NCBI GenBank assembly: GCA_014860575.1
Contig: JACZJK010000052.1
Span: 99,420-163,419 of the forward strand
Reading direction: 5' to 3'
DNA: 64,000 nucleotides
Source of the DNA: Bacteroidales bacterium
GTDB taxonomy: Bacteria; Bacteroidota; Bacteroidia; Bacteroidales; JAAYJT01
Positions 18,058 to 27,467 of this stretch are shown here, in pieces. The translations under genes and the position numbers were made by a program. A model generated the notes under the pieces. It did no database searches, was not told the DNA's origin, and was given only the letters and a program-made list of their open reading frames with translations. Numbering within the stretch: position 1 is the first letter of the stretch; every line of letters begins with the position of its first letter.

Positions 18058-18252
18058 TTATTTACAAAGCATGAGCTTTACATTTTTCTCATCTGCCGAA
18101 TGAACGGTGGCTGAATAAGTAAGATTTCTCTTCCTCTTCGTCGTTTTCTTGGTCAGAATGTGACTTTTGTATGCATGCTTCCTCTTCACTTTACCGCTTC
18201 CTGTAAGGGTGAACCTCTTTTTGGCAGCGGATTTTGTCTTCATCTTCGGCAT
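18058..18252 (-). CDS. rpmI: 50S ribosomal protein L35 (bL35)
   Basis: This 64-residue protein is typical L35: [43 protein letters not shown]. It lies between infC and rplT in the conserved infC-rpmI-rplT order with short gaps (50 and 77 bp). Confidence 0.97.
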   Translation of the reverse strand: MPKMKTKSAAKKRFTLTGSGKVKRKHAYKSHILTKKTTKRKRNLTYSATVHSADEKNVKLMLCK

Positions 18253-18302
18253 TACAAATCAATTGTTAAGTTACTATAAACGATATAATTATCAGAAGTT
18301 TA

Positions 18303-18860
18303 TTATTTTTTTGGAGTCACAATCATTATCATGCGCTTTCCTTCAAGTTTTGGCAATTGTTCAACTTTTCCAATTTCTTCCAGTTCCTGTGCGAACCGCA
18401 ACAACATCAGCTCTCCTTTATCCTTGTAAACGATTGTCCTGCCTTTGAAGAACACTTCAACCTTTACCTTGGCGCCTTCTTTTAAAAAGTTGGAGGCATG
18501 TTTGAGCTTGAAATCAAAGTCATGCTCGTCAGTATTGGGCCCCAAACGTATTTCCTTTACAACGATCTTGGCCGATTTGGCCTTCATTTCCTTTTGTTTC
18601 TTTTTGAGGTCGTAAAGAAATTTCCTGTAATCAATCACTTTGCATACAGGTGGATTGGCTGTAGGTGAAATCTCAACAAGATCAAGATCCTGGCTTCTTG
18701 CGATATCCAACGCTTCACGCAGGTTAAAAATTCCTGGTTCAACATTCTCGCCAACAACCCTCACCACTGGTGCAGTAATATACTGATTGATTTTGTGCGG
18801 GTCTTCCTGTCTTTTTCTTGGGGCAAATCCCCCTCTGGGGCGCTTAAACGGTGTTGCTAT
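18303..18860 (-). CDS. infC: Translation initiation factor IF-3, probable AUA start
   Basis: IF-3 monitors start-codon and initiator-tRNA selection on the 30S subunit. The N-domain (PHKINQYITAPVVRVVGENV), the linker (YDLKKKQKEMKAKSAK) and the C-domain (KEIRLGPNTDEHDFDFKLKH, RFAQELEEIGKVEQLP, LEGKRMIMI) are all present. The first GTG in frame (18767) would delete the start of the N-domain. The same frame continues upstream through IATPFKRPRGGFAPRKRQEDPHK, with no ATG, GTG or TTG start. An ATA at 18858-18860 lies 8 nt after a GGAGG, giving 185 residues. E. coli infC starts at AUU and is autoregulated through it, so an AUA start is plausible. Confidence 0.9.
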   Translation of the reverse strand: MATPFKRPRGGFAPRKRQEDPHKINQYITAPVVRVVGENVEPGIFNLREALDIARSQDLDLVEISPTANPPVCKVIDYRKFLYDLKKKQKEMKAKSAKIVVKEIRLGPNTDEHDFDFKLKHASNFLKEGAKVKVEVFFKGRTIVYKDKGELMLLRFAQELEEIGKVEQLPKLEGKRMIMIVTPKK

Positions 18861-18868
18861 AACTTGGT

Positions 18869-18873
18869 CCTCC
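18869..18873 (-). promoter_or_regulatory. Shine-Dalgarno sequence for infC
   Basis: GGAGG on the minus strand, 8 nt before the ATA at 18860 and inside the 32-bp gap after thrS. It decides the infC start. Strong SD sequences are uncommon in Bacteroidota. Confidence 0.7.
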
Positions 18874-18892
18874 GTGTTAGTGAAACATATTT

Positions 18893-20839
18893 TTAAGAAT
18901 TCATTGCAATATCAATTTCTTCCTGAACCATTGTAACAAAATCCTGAATTGAAAAAGTTCCCACATCGCCTTGTCCATGTTTACGTAACGACAATGACTG
19001 AGTGCTTTCTTCTTTTTCACCTACAATGATCATGTATGGAATTTTCTTTAACTCTGCGTCCCTGATCTTCTTACCGGTTTTCTCATTCCGGTCGTCAATT
19101 TGGGCGCGAATTTCGGAAATATTCAGTAATTCTAAAACTTTTTCAGCATAATTCTGATATTTTTCGCTGATTGGCAGAATGATAGCCTGTTCAGGTGCGA
19201 GCCACAACGGGAATCTACCTCCACAATGTTCAATTAAAACAGCAACAAAACGCTCCATGCTGCCAAATGGCGCCCGATGGATCATTACTGGCCGGTGTTT
19301 CTCGTTGTCACTTCCGGTGTATTCCATTTCGAACCGCTCAGGAAGATTATAGTCAACCTGAATTGTACCCAATTGCCAGCTTCTGCCCAGTGCATCTTTC
19401 ACCATAAAGTCCATTTTTGGACCATAAAAAGCGGCTTCACCGTATTTTATAACAGTGTTGGCAAGTGCGCGCTCTTCGGCAACTTCAATAATGGCTCTTT
19501 CGGCTTTTTCCCAATTCTCTTCGCTGCCAATGTATTTTTCATGATTGTTAGGATCGCGCAATGAAATCTGAACAGTGAAATTTTCAAAGTCCAGCGCCTT
19601 GAAAATAATCATCACAATATCCATCACTCCTTTAAACTCATCTTTTACCTGGTCGGGACGGCAGAAGATGTGGGCATCATCCTGTGTGAACCCACGTACA
19701 CGGGTAAGACCATGAAGTTCTCCACTTTGTTCGTAACGGTAAACGGTTCCAAACTCGGCATAGCGTATGGGCAAATCCTTGTATGAATGTGGCTTGCTCT
19801 TGTATATTTCGCAATGGTGGGGGCAGTTCATGGGTTTCAGAAAGAACTCTTCGCCAGGAATTGGAGTTTTGATTGGCTGAAATGAATCCTGTCCGTATTT
19901 TTCATAATGCCCCGAAGTTTTGTAAAGATCAATGTGGCCGATATGCGGTGTTATTACCTGTTCATAGCCGGCTTTGCGCTGCACTTTTTTGAGGAATTGT
20001 TCAAGTTTTTCCCGAAGGATAGCACCTTTGGGAAGCCAGAGCGGCAGCCCCTGCCCTACTTTCTGGGAGAAGGCAAACAATTCAAGTTCTTTCCCAACTT
20101 TTCTGTGATCGCGCTTTTTTGCTTCTTCAAGTAACTCAAGATATTCAGTGAGTTCTTTTTGTTTTGGGAATGTGATCCCGTAGATGCGTGTAAGTTGCTT
20201 ACGGTTGATATCACCACGCCAGTAGGCTCCTGCAATATTGAGGAGTTTTACAGCTTTAATCGGGCTGGTGTCGGGCATATGAGGGCCACGGCACAAATCA
20301 GTGAAATGACCAGATTCATAAAAAGTAATCTCACCATCCTGTAATTCAGTGATCAGCTCTACTTTATACTCATCCTTTTTGGTTGTGAAATATTCAAGGG
20401 CTTCTGATTTTGAAACTTCGCGACGTTTATAAGTTTGCTTTTCTTTGGCCAACTCTAGCATTTTTTGCTCAATCTTTTCGAGATCATCGGCTGAAATGGT
20501 ATAGTCCATGAAATCAATATCATAGTAGAAGCCATTTTCAATATCAGGCCCGATCCCAAACTTTACGCCAGGATAAAGCAGTTCAACTGCTTCAGCCAGG
20601 AGATGCGCTGATGAATGCCACATGGTTGCTTTACCTTCAGCATCATTCCACGTAAGGAGTTGCAGGGTAGCATTGGTATTGATGGGGCGTGTGGCATCCT
20701 GTACATCACCATTAACTTTGGCAGATAAAACATTGCGTGCCAGTCCTTCGCTGATGCTGGATGCAATTTCAAGGGCAGTGGTTCCTGAAGGATATTGCCT
20801 TACAGAATTATCGGGCAATGTTATATTAATTGTACTCAT
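18893..20839 (-). CDS. thrS: Threonyl-tRNA synthetase
   Basis: This class II synthetase charges tRNA-Thr. From the ATG at 20839 it has 648 residues: TGS domain ([18 protein letters not shown]), editing domain ([34 protein letters not shown]), and the catalytic core with zinc-ligand segment KPMNCPHHC, motif 2 ([14 protein letters not shown]) and motif 3 ([18 protein letters not shown]), then the anticodon-binding domain. The frame extends to 20908, but a promoter box at 20865-20872 makes the longer start unlikely. It heads the thrS-infC-rpmI-rplT operon, 32 bp before infC. Confidence 0.97.
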   Translation of the reverse strand: MSTINITLPDNSVRQYPSGTTALEIASSISEGLARNVLSAKVNGDVQDATRPINTNATLQLLTWNDAEGKATMWHSSAHLLAEAVELLYPGVKFGIGPDIENGFYYDIDFMDYTISADDLEKIEQKMLELAKEKQTYKRREVSKSEALEYFTTKKDEYKVELITELQDGEITFYESGHFTDLCRGPHMPDTSPIKAVKLLNIAGAYWRGDINRKQLTRIYGITFPKQKELTEYLELLEEAKKRDHRKVGKELELFAFSQKVGQGLPLWLPKGAILREKLEQFLKKVQRKAGYEQVITPHIGHIDLYKTSGHYEKYGQDSFQPIKTPIPGEEFFLKPMNCPHHCEIYKSKPHSYKDLPIRYAEFGTVYRYEQSGELHGLTRVRGFTQDDAHIFCRPDQVKDEFKGVMDIVMIIFKALDFENFTVQISLRDPNNHEKYIGSEENWEKAERAIIEVAEERALANTVIKYGEAAFYGPKMDFMVKDALGRSWQLGTIQVDYNLPERFEMEYTGSDNEKHRPVMIHRAPFGSMERFVAVLIEHCGGRFPLWLAPEQAIILPISEKYQNYAEKVLELLNISEIRAQIDDRNEKTGKKIRDAELKKIPYMIIVGEKEESTQSLSLRKHGQGDVGTFSIQDFVTMVQEEIDIAMNS

Positions 20840-20864
20840 GAGATAGCTTTTCAAAAAGAGTTTG

Positions 20865-20872
20865 CAAAAGTA
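20865..20872 (-). promoter_or_regulatory. Promoter -7 box for thrS
   Basis: TACTTTTG on the minus strand matches TAnnTTTG, 25 nt before the thrS ATG at 20839. No convincing -33 element was seen. Confidence 0.5.
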
Positions 20873-20986
20873 AGTAAATTTTTGCCAGGTATATCCCTGA
20901 ACACTCAATTTTTACAATAGTTTTAGGTTAAATCACCACTTCAAAGGTTCACACTGCCTGACCATTGAATAATAATCACGCAAGAA

Positions 20987-22348
20987 TTATTGCGAATGAG
21001 ATTTGGATGAAAAGGAATAAGTTTCTACAATTCCGTCAAGTTGGTTCTTTAATTCATTAAATATCTGTTGTTTAAAAAGTTGCAAAGTGATAACTTTTAG
21101 TTTGACACAACAACTATAGAAAATTCTACGCCAGCGATATACAACGGCTAAACTCACAACCAAACTTACAAAGTAAATCACTGCATTTATATTGAATCCG
21201 AAAACAATACAGAAGCCAAGGGTTTGCAACAGGAAAAGTAACGGAAATGCTACAAGTCCAACCACCAGCCGTACAGAAGCGTGAAAGTCGCGGTCTTTGA
21301 ACCGGGAACCCATATATTTTGACAAGCTAATGGGCAACGCCAGGTTAACAAAAGAGTAAACAAATAAAGGCAATGTCAGGAATAAGAAAAAGCTCTGAAC
21401 CATGGTGAGGAATACGTTGGCATCAAGCTGTTCAATGTTTTTATGGCTGAGATTATTCTGATGTAACAGAACCTTCAGTTTCCTGGTCTTTTCAATCAAA
21501 TCAAAATAGATTGGCAATTGATCTTCCCAAAGTTTATTAAGCTTAGTAATCAATGCTTTCTTCTTTTCGAAAATGTTGTATGCGTTGGAATGTCTTGTTG
21601 GTTTTCCTGTTTGATAGAAAGAGATAATGTCAGCAAGCAATAATACTTCATCATGATTTGCTTCATCCTTGAAATTAAGCATTACTGAATCAAGGCCTTC
21701 AGCAATATCATTCATAAGTGCATTATAAGCCAACGCAGGGTTTTCGCGGTATAATGCAAGATATGGTTCAACCGGTACAGGTTTTCCAAAACTCACCAAC
21801 AGATTGCTACCAATGATTTTATAGTCTTCATAATCCAAACCAACGGGTACAATTTTGATTCCCAGATTATAGCCTGAAGCTTCTTCGGCCTGGAATGCGA
21901 TCCGGGCAATACCTTTCTTTAATGGCCGCAAACGTTTTTTAGCCAAATGGCTACCTTCCGGAAGAATTACAAGGCCATTGCGATTATTAATAACATCCAT
22001 GGTTTGCCTAAAGGTAGCGTCGTTCTGCTGGAGCGTTGAGAATCCATCGCGCATCCTGTAAACTGGAAGCATCTTTATAAAATTCAGTGCTTTGACCAGA
22101 AGCCTCCCGTTGAAGATATCACTTCGGGCAAGGAAAACTGGCTGCCAGTTCCAACTGCAAAGCACTGCCAATGCATCCATCAGGGCGTTTTGATGGTTCG
22201 GGGCAAATATCAACGGTTCTATAAGGTTTATACGTTCTTTCTCTATAAACCTGACCCGGTAATAGCACTTAAACGCGCAGTCAACATAATATTTTAAAAG
22301 GTGGTAAGCCAGCGACCACTTTTCAATCTTTTCTCTGTTAGCAGGCAT
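20987..22348 (-). CDS. 1-acyl-glycerol-3-phosphate acyltransferase-like membrane protein
   Basis: This 453-residue protein has a glycerolipid acyltransferase domain with block I NHQNALMD (51-58; family NHxxxxD), a substrate-binding block near MLPVYRMRDG, and block III LPEGS (129-133). The C-terminal third has four hydrophobic segments (~311-405), which is longer than a simple PlsC. Such enzymes acylate (lyso)phospholipids at the inner membrane. It lies 19 bp downstream of the BASS-type transporter on the same strand. The acceptor is not identifiable; a general lipid acyltransferase is a safe call. Confidence 0.8.
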   Translation of the reverse strand: MPANREKIEKWSLAYHLLKYYVDCAFKCYYRVRFIEKERINLIEPLIFAPNHQNALMDALAVLCSWNWQPVFLARSDIFNGRLLVKALNFIKMLPVYRMRDGFSTLQQNDATFRQTMDVINNRNGLVILPEGSHLAKKRLRPLKKGIARIAFQAEEASGYNLGIKIVPVGLDYEDYKIIGSNLLVSFGKPVPVEPYLALYRENPALAYNALMNDIAEGLDSVMLNFKDEANHDEVLLLADIISFYQTGKPTRHSNAYNIFEKKKALITKLNKLWEDQLPIYFDLIEKTRKLKVLLHQNNLSHKNIEQLDANVFLTMVQSFFLFLTLPLFVYSFVNLALPISLSKYMGSRFKDRDFHASVRLVVGLVAFPLLFLLQTLGFCIVFGFNINAVIYFVSLVVSLAVVYRWRRIFYSCCVKLKVITLQLFKQQIFNELKNQLDGIVETYSFSSKSHSQ

Positions 22349-22367
22349 AGCGGAGTCAGATCAGCGG

Positions 22368-23774
22368 TTAAATTGTTTCCAACTCCGGCAACGGTTTTTT
22401 CGACCAGAAATAGGCTATCAGCAAGCCTGATAAGATATGCCATATTCCCCACCACGCAGCAATAAATGCCATTCCTCCGAGTCCATCGAACAATCGCGGA
22501 TTAAAGATCAGTACCAATGCGATCCCTGAATTCTGAATACCAGTTTCTATGGATAATGTTCGGCGGTCCTTTCGAGCAACTTTCCCTAATGAGGCAATTG
22601 AAAAACCAGTGAGCAACGCAAGTGCATTATGCAAGAGCACAATGAGCAAAATTAAATGAATGTACTTGAGAAAATAGCTGAAATTGGATGAAAATGCTGC
22701 CACAATAAAACCAAGAAACAGTAAAAGGGAAATTGTCCTGAAAGGTTTCATTATTTTCAGGGTTATCATCGGAAAACGATTTGCAAAGGCAATTCCGAGA
22801 ACCACAGGAATCCCAAGCAGGATCACCACGGTTCGCAACATTTCAAGAGGATCAATACTGATGGGGATCACTAGGGTTGATGCTTCGGCGTACAGCCGAC
22901 CCCATAGAGCAAAGTTAAAAGGGGTCATAAAAATTGCTGTAATAGTTGCAAATGCAGTTAATGTAATTGACAAGGCAACGTTTCCTTTGGCCATTGATGA
23001 AATAAAGTTTGAAATGTTGCCCCCCGGACAGGCTGCAACCAGTATCATTCCCATTGCAACGCTTGGAGTAGGCCTGATAAGAATAACCAGCAGAAAAGTG
23101 AGCGCTGGCAGTGCAATAAACTGAGAGAAAATACCCAACAGAACAGGTTTGGGTTTCGAAAAGAGAAGTTTAAAATGTTCAAGTTTGATGCCCAATGCTA
23201 CACCAAACATGATAAAGGCTAAAGTAATGTTCATAAACAAGAGGCCTCCGGAACTGAAGTTTAGCCTCACCCAATCAAGGGTTTCAAGGCTTGCTTTAAG
23301 ATGAAGTTCTGCGACCCGAAAACGACCTTCAACCATCTCAACACGTTGCCGTGAACTATAAACCCAGTCCTCGCCTGGCAATATTTCGACTGGTTGCCCT
23401 GAAATCTCAATTGCTTCCGAAGCCGGCATGCCAATTCGTAACATTCTGATTGCCTCATCGGGAAGGTGGATATGCTGCTCGTTCCGGAAACTGATCCTTC
23501 TGTCGCGGATTTCAGGATTGAGACGGATATCCGAAATTCTTTCTTCCACCACTACAACCTGATTATTGTTTGGGTAGAGCCACCTGCTAACGGATATAAT
23601 CTCTTCAGGGTTACCGGCAACCGAAACGACTTCCTCGTTGCTCATTCCGGGCGTAAGTTTCTTTAAGCGCTGGTTCAGGTTATCGGCCTTAAGTAATTGA
23701 GGCATGAACACAAACAATGCTGCCATGATCACCAGCAATTGACCGGAGATCATCAATTTTCTGTTTTGCTTCAT
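22368..23774 (-). CDS. BASS-family transporter with periplasmic tandem BamE/OmlA-like domain
   Basis: Residues ~180-460 form a bile acid:sodium symporter-type (BASS/SBF) membrane domain with AACPGGNISNFISSMAKGN and IETGIQNSGIAL, the two conserved crossover regions. Before it lies a signal-like segment (~8-30) and two similar ~50-residue repeats: LTPGMSNEEVVSVAGNPEE (~40-58) and LRIGMPASEAIEISGQPVE (~112-130), each followed by W-.Y and a V-V-E strand. This G-M-x-x-x-E-V-x-x-x-x-G-x-P pattern resembles SmpA/OmlA (BamE-like) domains. The fusion is unusual. The BASS substrate (organic anion, sodium-driven) is unknown. The two predicted domains share one reading frame without internal stops. Confidence 0.75.
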   Translation of the reverse strand: MKQNRKLMISGQLLVIMAALFVFMPQLLKADNLNQRLKKLTPGMSNEEVVSVAGNPEEIISVSRWLYPNNNQVVVVEERISDIRLNPEIRDRRISFRNEQHIHLPDEAIRMLRIGMPASEAIEISGQPVEILPGEDWVYSSRQRVEMVEGRFRVAELHLKASLETLDWVRLNFSSGGLLFMNITLAFIMFGVALGIKLEHFKLLFSKPKPVLLGIFSQFIALPALTFLLVILIRPTPSVAMGMILVAACPGGNISNFISSMAKGNVALSITLTAFATITAIFMTPFNFALWGRLYAEASTLVIPISIDPLEMLRTVVILLGIPVVLGIAFANRFPMITLKIMKPFRTISLLLFLGFIVAAFSSNFSYFLKYIHLILLIVLLHNALALLTGFSIASLGKVARKDRRTLSIETGIQNSGIALVLIFNPRLFDGLGGMAFIAAWWGIWHILSGLLIAYFWSKKPLPELETI

Positions 23775-23963
23775 AAAGGGGTGATTTAATGAAGGCGTGA
23801 AAATATAAAAAATCCATCAGGTAATGTTCAAAAAAAGATTTTGATCGTATGCGAATAATTCCCGGGAAGGTCATACATTTGAACCGCTGAATCTGAAAGT
23901 TCATGATCCTGGATATTCGCCCGCATATTTCTGTTTCCATAACAACCTTCAAACCCCTTTTGT

Positions 23964-25559
23964 ATGAACCACAGTATGGATTTCAAGTTTTTAAACATTT
24001 TTGTGCTACTTTTTTTTCTTTCCCCGTTATTCATTGATGCATCAACAGCATCAGAAATCCGCACTATGGGCGATACACTTTACATTGAAAGTGATATTCT
24101 GATCCCTGAAAATGATTCGTTGATTATTGACCCCGGAAAAATCGTTTTGTTTATGGGGCATTATTCTATTCATGTACAAGGTAAGCTGGTAGCGAGTGGA
24201 ACCCAGTCCGATACTATTGTTTTCACTGTAGCAGATACCACGGGATTTTCGGACATACATAGTAATGCCGGCGGATGGAATGGAATAAGGTTCGAAGATA
24301 CGCCTGCGACAAATGATAGTTCGTTGTTCGACTTTTGCCGGTTCGAATACGGGAAGGCTGTAGGCGATTCTGCCAACCGTTATGGCGGCGCTATCAGGCT
24401 GATCAATTTCAACAATGTCAGAATATCAAACTCTGAATTTTCAAATAACTATTCTTTTTTCTGGGGCGGAAGCGTTTACGCGCAAAAGGCAGATATAATA
24501 ATTGATCATTGCCTGTTTACAAACAATTACAGCGGCAACGATAGCCTCGTTTATGGCTATGGTGGTGCCGTTTGTTTTGTGAGTTCTAACCCATTTATCA
24601 GCCATAGCAGGTTTAACAACAATACTTCAACTGGGATTGGAGGAGGAATTTCGTTTGAGTTTTCGAATCCCCGGATGATCAATTGCATTTTTGACCAGAA
24701 TTACAGCGGCCTTGGTGGTGGGATAGGTTTCCTGCGTTGCAGCCCCGACCGTGGTATTGCCAATATTCTTGTTTATGATAATTTTGCGCAATTCTTTGGT
24801 GGGGGCATTGCTGTGGTTGCAGCTTCACCACTAATGACTAACCTTACTGTTTTCGGAAACTACGCTTCCATGGGTGGAGGGTATTATTGCAACGATTACT
24901 CCGATCCTAAGCTTTATAATAGCATACTGTGGGGCAATCTGAGTGCCGATGGTGTTTTTGGTTCTCAAGTCTGGATATGGGATGTTAATTCCGAGCCAGG
25001 ATTTTATCACTGTAATATTGAATATGGACCCAGTCAATTTGGAGGAAGCACATTTATTGGGCAATACATAAACAATATCAGCAGCATCCCAGGATTGAGT
25101 AACCCACAGGACAACGATTTTTCACTGCTTCAATCAAGTCCGTGTATCAATTCGGGAACACCGGATACCGCAGGTTTGCTCCTACCTGATTTTGATCTTG
25201 CCATGAACCAGCGAATTATGCATACCATTATAGATATGGGCGCTTATGAGTATGATGGCCCATTGGGGAGTCCAATTCTAAAGATGTTGGTTTCTAAGGT
25301 AGAAGTCAGCCCAAATCCGGTGACTGATCATTCAAGGATAATTTTTCATACAGACCTGCCTGGAATAGTATCCATTTCAATTCGCTCAGCAAAAGGAGAT
25401 GTAATTGAAACTTTCAATTTTCGTGCGAACCATTCTGGAAATCATCAGGTAGAACTAGGATCACTTATGAAGAATCAGGAAAACGTACCAGCAGGTATTT
25501 ACTTCGTGGAAATCAGGACTAAAACCCAATCCGGATCAGCAAAAGTTCTGATCCAATAG
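23964..25559 (+). CDS. Parallel beta-helix surface protein, T9SS substrate
   Basis: This 531-residue protein has a signal peptide (~1-27), then a right-handed beta-helix with repeated G-G-A/G-I and N-C/S-x-F-x-N-N patterns (RYGGAIRLINFNNV, GYGGAVCFVSSNP, GIGGGISFEFSNP, FFGGGIAVVAASP) over ~95-330. The C-terminal ~85 residues are a type A T9SS sorting domain (VEVSPNPV ... GIYFVEIRT ... KVLIQ). Beta-helices of this kind are often polysaccharide lyases or adhesins; no catalytic residues can be assigned. Export would use the type IX system represented here by porQ. Confidence 0.85.
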   Translation: MNHSMDFKFLNIFVLLFFLSPLFIDASTASEIRTMGDTLYIESDILIPENDSLIIDPGKIVLFMGHYSIHVQGKLVASGTQSDTIVFTVADTTGFSDIHSNAGGWNGIRFEDTPATNDSSLFDFCRFEYGKAVGDSANRYGGAIRLINFNNVRISNSEFSNNYSFFWGGSVYAQKADIIIDHCLFTNNYSGNDSLVYGYGGAVCFVSSNPFISHSRFNNNTSTGIGGGISFEFSNPRMINCIFDQNYSGLGGGIGFLRCSPDRGIANILVYDNFAQFFGGGIAVVAASPLMTNLTVFGNYASMGGGYYCNDYSDPKLYNSILWGNLSADGVFGSQVWIWDVNSEPGFYHCNIEYGPSQFGGSTFIGQYINNISSIPGLSNPQDNDFSLLQSSPCINSGTPDTAGLLLPDFDLAMNQRIMHTIIDMGAYEYDGPLGSPILKMLVSKVEVSPNPVTDHSRIIFHTDLPGIVSISIRSAKGDVIETFNFRANHSGNHQVELGSLMKNQENVPAGIYFVEIRTKTQSGSAKVLIQ

Positions 25560-25666
25560 GTTAGTTTAGAACCCAAAAACTAAGGCCAATCAGTGCAACT
25601 CCTGATAGGATCATAAATGACTTGGTCTGATTTGAAAATTCATTTTACGCTTTAACAAATCGGTTT

Positions 25667-25674
25667 TATATTTG
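25667..25674 (+). promoter_or_regulatory. Promoter -7 box for the AraC-type regulator
   Basis: TATATTTG fits TAnnTTTG and lies 26 nt before the start at 25701. No clear -33 TTG at the expected distance. Confidence 0.4.
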
Positions 25675-25700
25675 TTGTCCAGATCAAAACCACCAGAAGC

Positions 25701-26912
25701 ATGCTAACACAGAACAACATCATCATCATTCTCTATTCACTTCCAATTTATCAACTGCTTTTTTACACCATACAGCTCATATCATTTAAGAAGTCAAATC
25801 CTTCGCGAAAGTATCTTGGGTTATTATTGTTGACCATGACGCTGTTTTTATTGGTAAACGCTATCTACCATCTTGGCTACATTAACATGATGACGAAATT
25901 GTATTATCTGTATATACCGTTAATCATGGCCTTGCTACCGGTTTTTTATCTTTACATAAACTCACTCACAAATAAGAATTACGAGATACTTTGGTTCTCA
26001 AGATTTGTTTTATTTATCCCGCCTTTATTCGTCTTAGTGCTGAACCTTCTAACCTATGGCTTGCTTACTTCCCACCGACGGCAAATGTTTTTTAATGACG
26101 ACCACACTATTTTCGGAGCTTCATTGGGTTCAGCAGGATTGCCATTGCTAGTTCTTTGGTTGAGCTTGCTGGTGTTGCTGGCTTTACAAATAATCCTTGC
26201 AGTTTCGAAATTCAGGTCGCTCATTGATACCGAAAAAGCGCTGATTAAGCAACAGCCTGGCTATCTTGCTCATTTGCAGTTTAAATGGTTAAATATAATT
26301 ACAGCAAGCTTGCTGGTTTTTATTGTCGCCGGTGCATTGCAAATACTCCTTTCAGGTCCAAAGGATCTTCCATCTTCAGTTGCCTTTAACATACTCATGC
26401 TCATCAGTGGCGGTCTTGCCGGTTATTATGGCATGAAGCAGGATATTTTACTCACCGAGGTTGCCGGAGTTGGTTCAGTTGGCAGGCCAATCGTTCTCAC
26501 AGCATCTAACAGCGAAAATATAAATGATACGCTGAACACCAATGAAAGGTCAGTTTCTGACGAAGAAGCAGAAGAAGTGATTAAAAAGGTTGAAACACTC
26601 TTTCAGAATGAGAAGCCATATCTTGATAAGCGATACAGCATAGATGATTTGTGTCGGCAAATAAACACACGCCGGAGTAAGGTTACGCCTGTTATTAATG
26701 AGGTAATAGGCAAGAATTTTCACAGCCTGATTAATGATTACCGGGTCAGAGAAGCCATACGCATAATGGAGACCGATGAATCGAACCTGACTATGGATAC
26801 CATTGGCGATATGGTTGGATTTCACTCAAGGTCAACATTTTATGCATGTTTCAAGAAATATACCGGGCAAACACCTAAGGAATTTATCATCAGTGGTAAA
26901 ACAGGTAGGTAG
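25701..26912 (+). CDS. Membrane-bound AraC-family transcriptional regulator
   Basis: This 403-residue protein has about seven membrane segments in its first ~245 residues, a charged linker, and a C-terminal AraC-type double helix-turn-helix (~300-398: YSIDDLCRQINTRRSKV; TIGDMVGFHSRSTFYACFKKYTGQTPKEF). Membrane-anchored AraC regulators are common in Bacteroidota and sense an envelope or small-molecule signal. The gene has its own promoter and stands next to a T9SS beta-helix gene and, 0.5 kb on, the surface-protein cluster; a regulatory link to either is speculation. Confidence 0.85.
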   Translation: MLTQNNIIIILYSLPIYQLLFYTIQLISFKKSNPSRKYLGLLLLTMTLFLLVNAIYHLGYINMMTKLYYLYIPLIMALLPVFYLYINSLTNKNYEILWFSRFVLFIPPLFVLVLNLLTYGLLTSHRRQMFFNDDHTIFGASLGSAGLPLLVLWLSLLVLLALQIILAVSKFRSLIDTEKALIKQQPGYLAHLQFKWLNIITASLLVFIVAGALQILLSGPKDLPSSVAFNILMLISGGLAGYYGMKQDILLTEVAGVGSVGRPIVLTASNSENINDTLNTNERSVSDEEAEEVIKKVETLFQNEKPYLDKRYSIDDLCRQINTRRSKVTPVINEVIGKNFHSLINDYRVREAIRIMETDESNLTMDTIGDMVGFHSRSTFYACFKKYTGQTPKEFIISGKTGR

Positions 26913-27205
26913 CAGATGTATTAATCCGGTTCCGGGTCTATCAGTTATTGTAATATAGTGTTGCAGTGATACAGTGATACAGTTCCAGAACCAATTGGTT
27001 CCCGTGATTTCGTTTCTTTAAAGGGGCAGTTTTGCTGTACTTGACCGCTGAAATCATCGTATAGAGCGCAGCTAACCAAATTGTTTCTCCCCTCTGCTTT
27101 CTCCTATCCCTAAGTCCCTAAGTCTCATCATATCATCATCTCACTTTCCCTATGTCTCTCATTCCCAAACCCTCCATCTCCATGCCATTTCTCGAACAAC
27201 CAACA
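26913..27205. other. Intergenic stretch with polypyrimidine tract
   Basis: No gene is supported. It contains a CAGTGATACAGTGATACAG duplication (near 26964-26982), a 14-bp palindrome GAACCAATTGGTTC (26988-27001), and a strand-biased C/T-rich tract (about 27088-27185). The MITE-like element copy 2 begins at 27206. Confidence 0.5.
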
Positions 27206-27385
27206 TTGAGTCCACTCCGAAAAGTATATGTGCCCCTAAATTACTCACTTCGTTCGTGAGATCGCTTCGCTAAGTTTCCTAAAGGTGACTTCCACAAAGT
27301 GCTGATTTTTAGCGTTTCCCCTTTAGGGGTCAGGGGTCAAAAACGATAAAAATCAGCAATTTGTGACTTTTTGGAGTGGGCTCAA
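27206..27385. repeat. MITE-like inverted-repeat element, copy 2
   Basis: This 180-bp element is the reverse complement of the element at 17380-17562, aligned over its whole length with scattered differences. The ends are TTGAGTCCACTCCGAAAAGT and the complement of TTGAGCCCACTCCAAAAAGT. The central GC stem differs (CCCCTAAAGGGG here, TCCGCCGCGGCGGA in copy 1). The bases next to each end are CA on both sides. Confidence 0.75.
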
Positions 27386-27411
27386 CATTGTGTTCTAAAA
27401 AAAATGGCAAT

Positions 27412-27443
27412 AAAAAAGCCGCTTCCATAACGAAAGCAGCCTT
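27412..27443 (-). terminator. Terminator of the choice-of-anchor L gene
   Basis: On the minus strand GGCTGCTTTCG...GGAAGCGGCTTTTTT forms a stem-loop with one G-U-type pair, followed by a T-run, 24 bp after the gene. Confidence 0.75.
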
Positions 27444-27467
27444 TTGGTTTGTTGGTTAATCTAAGTA

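Noticed and set aside
18303..18767. Shorter infC starting at GTG 18767
   Set aside because: It would remove the conserved IF-3 N-terminus (RQEDPHKINQYITAP) and has no Shine-Dalgarno at the proper distance.
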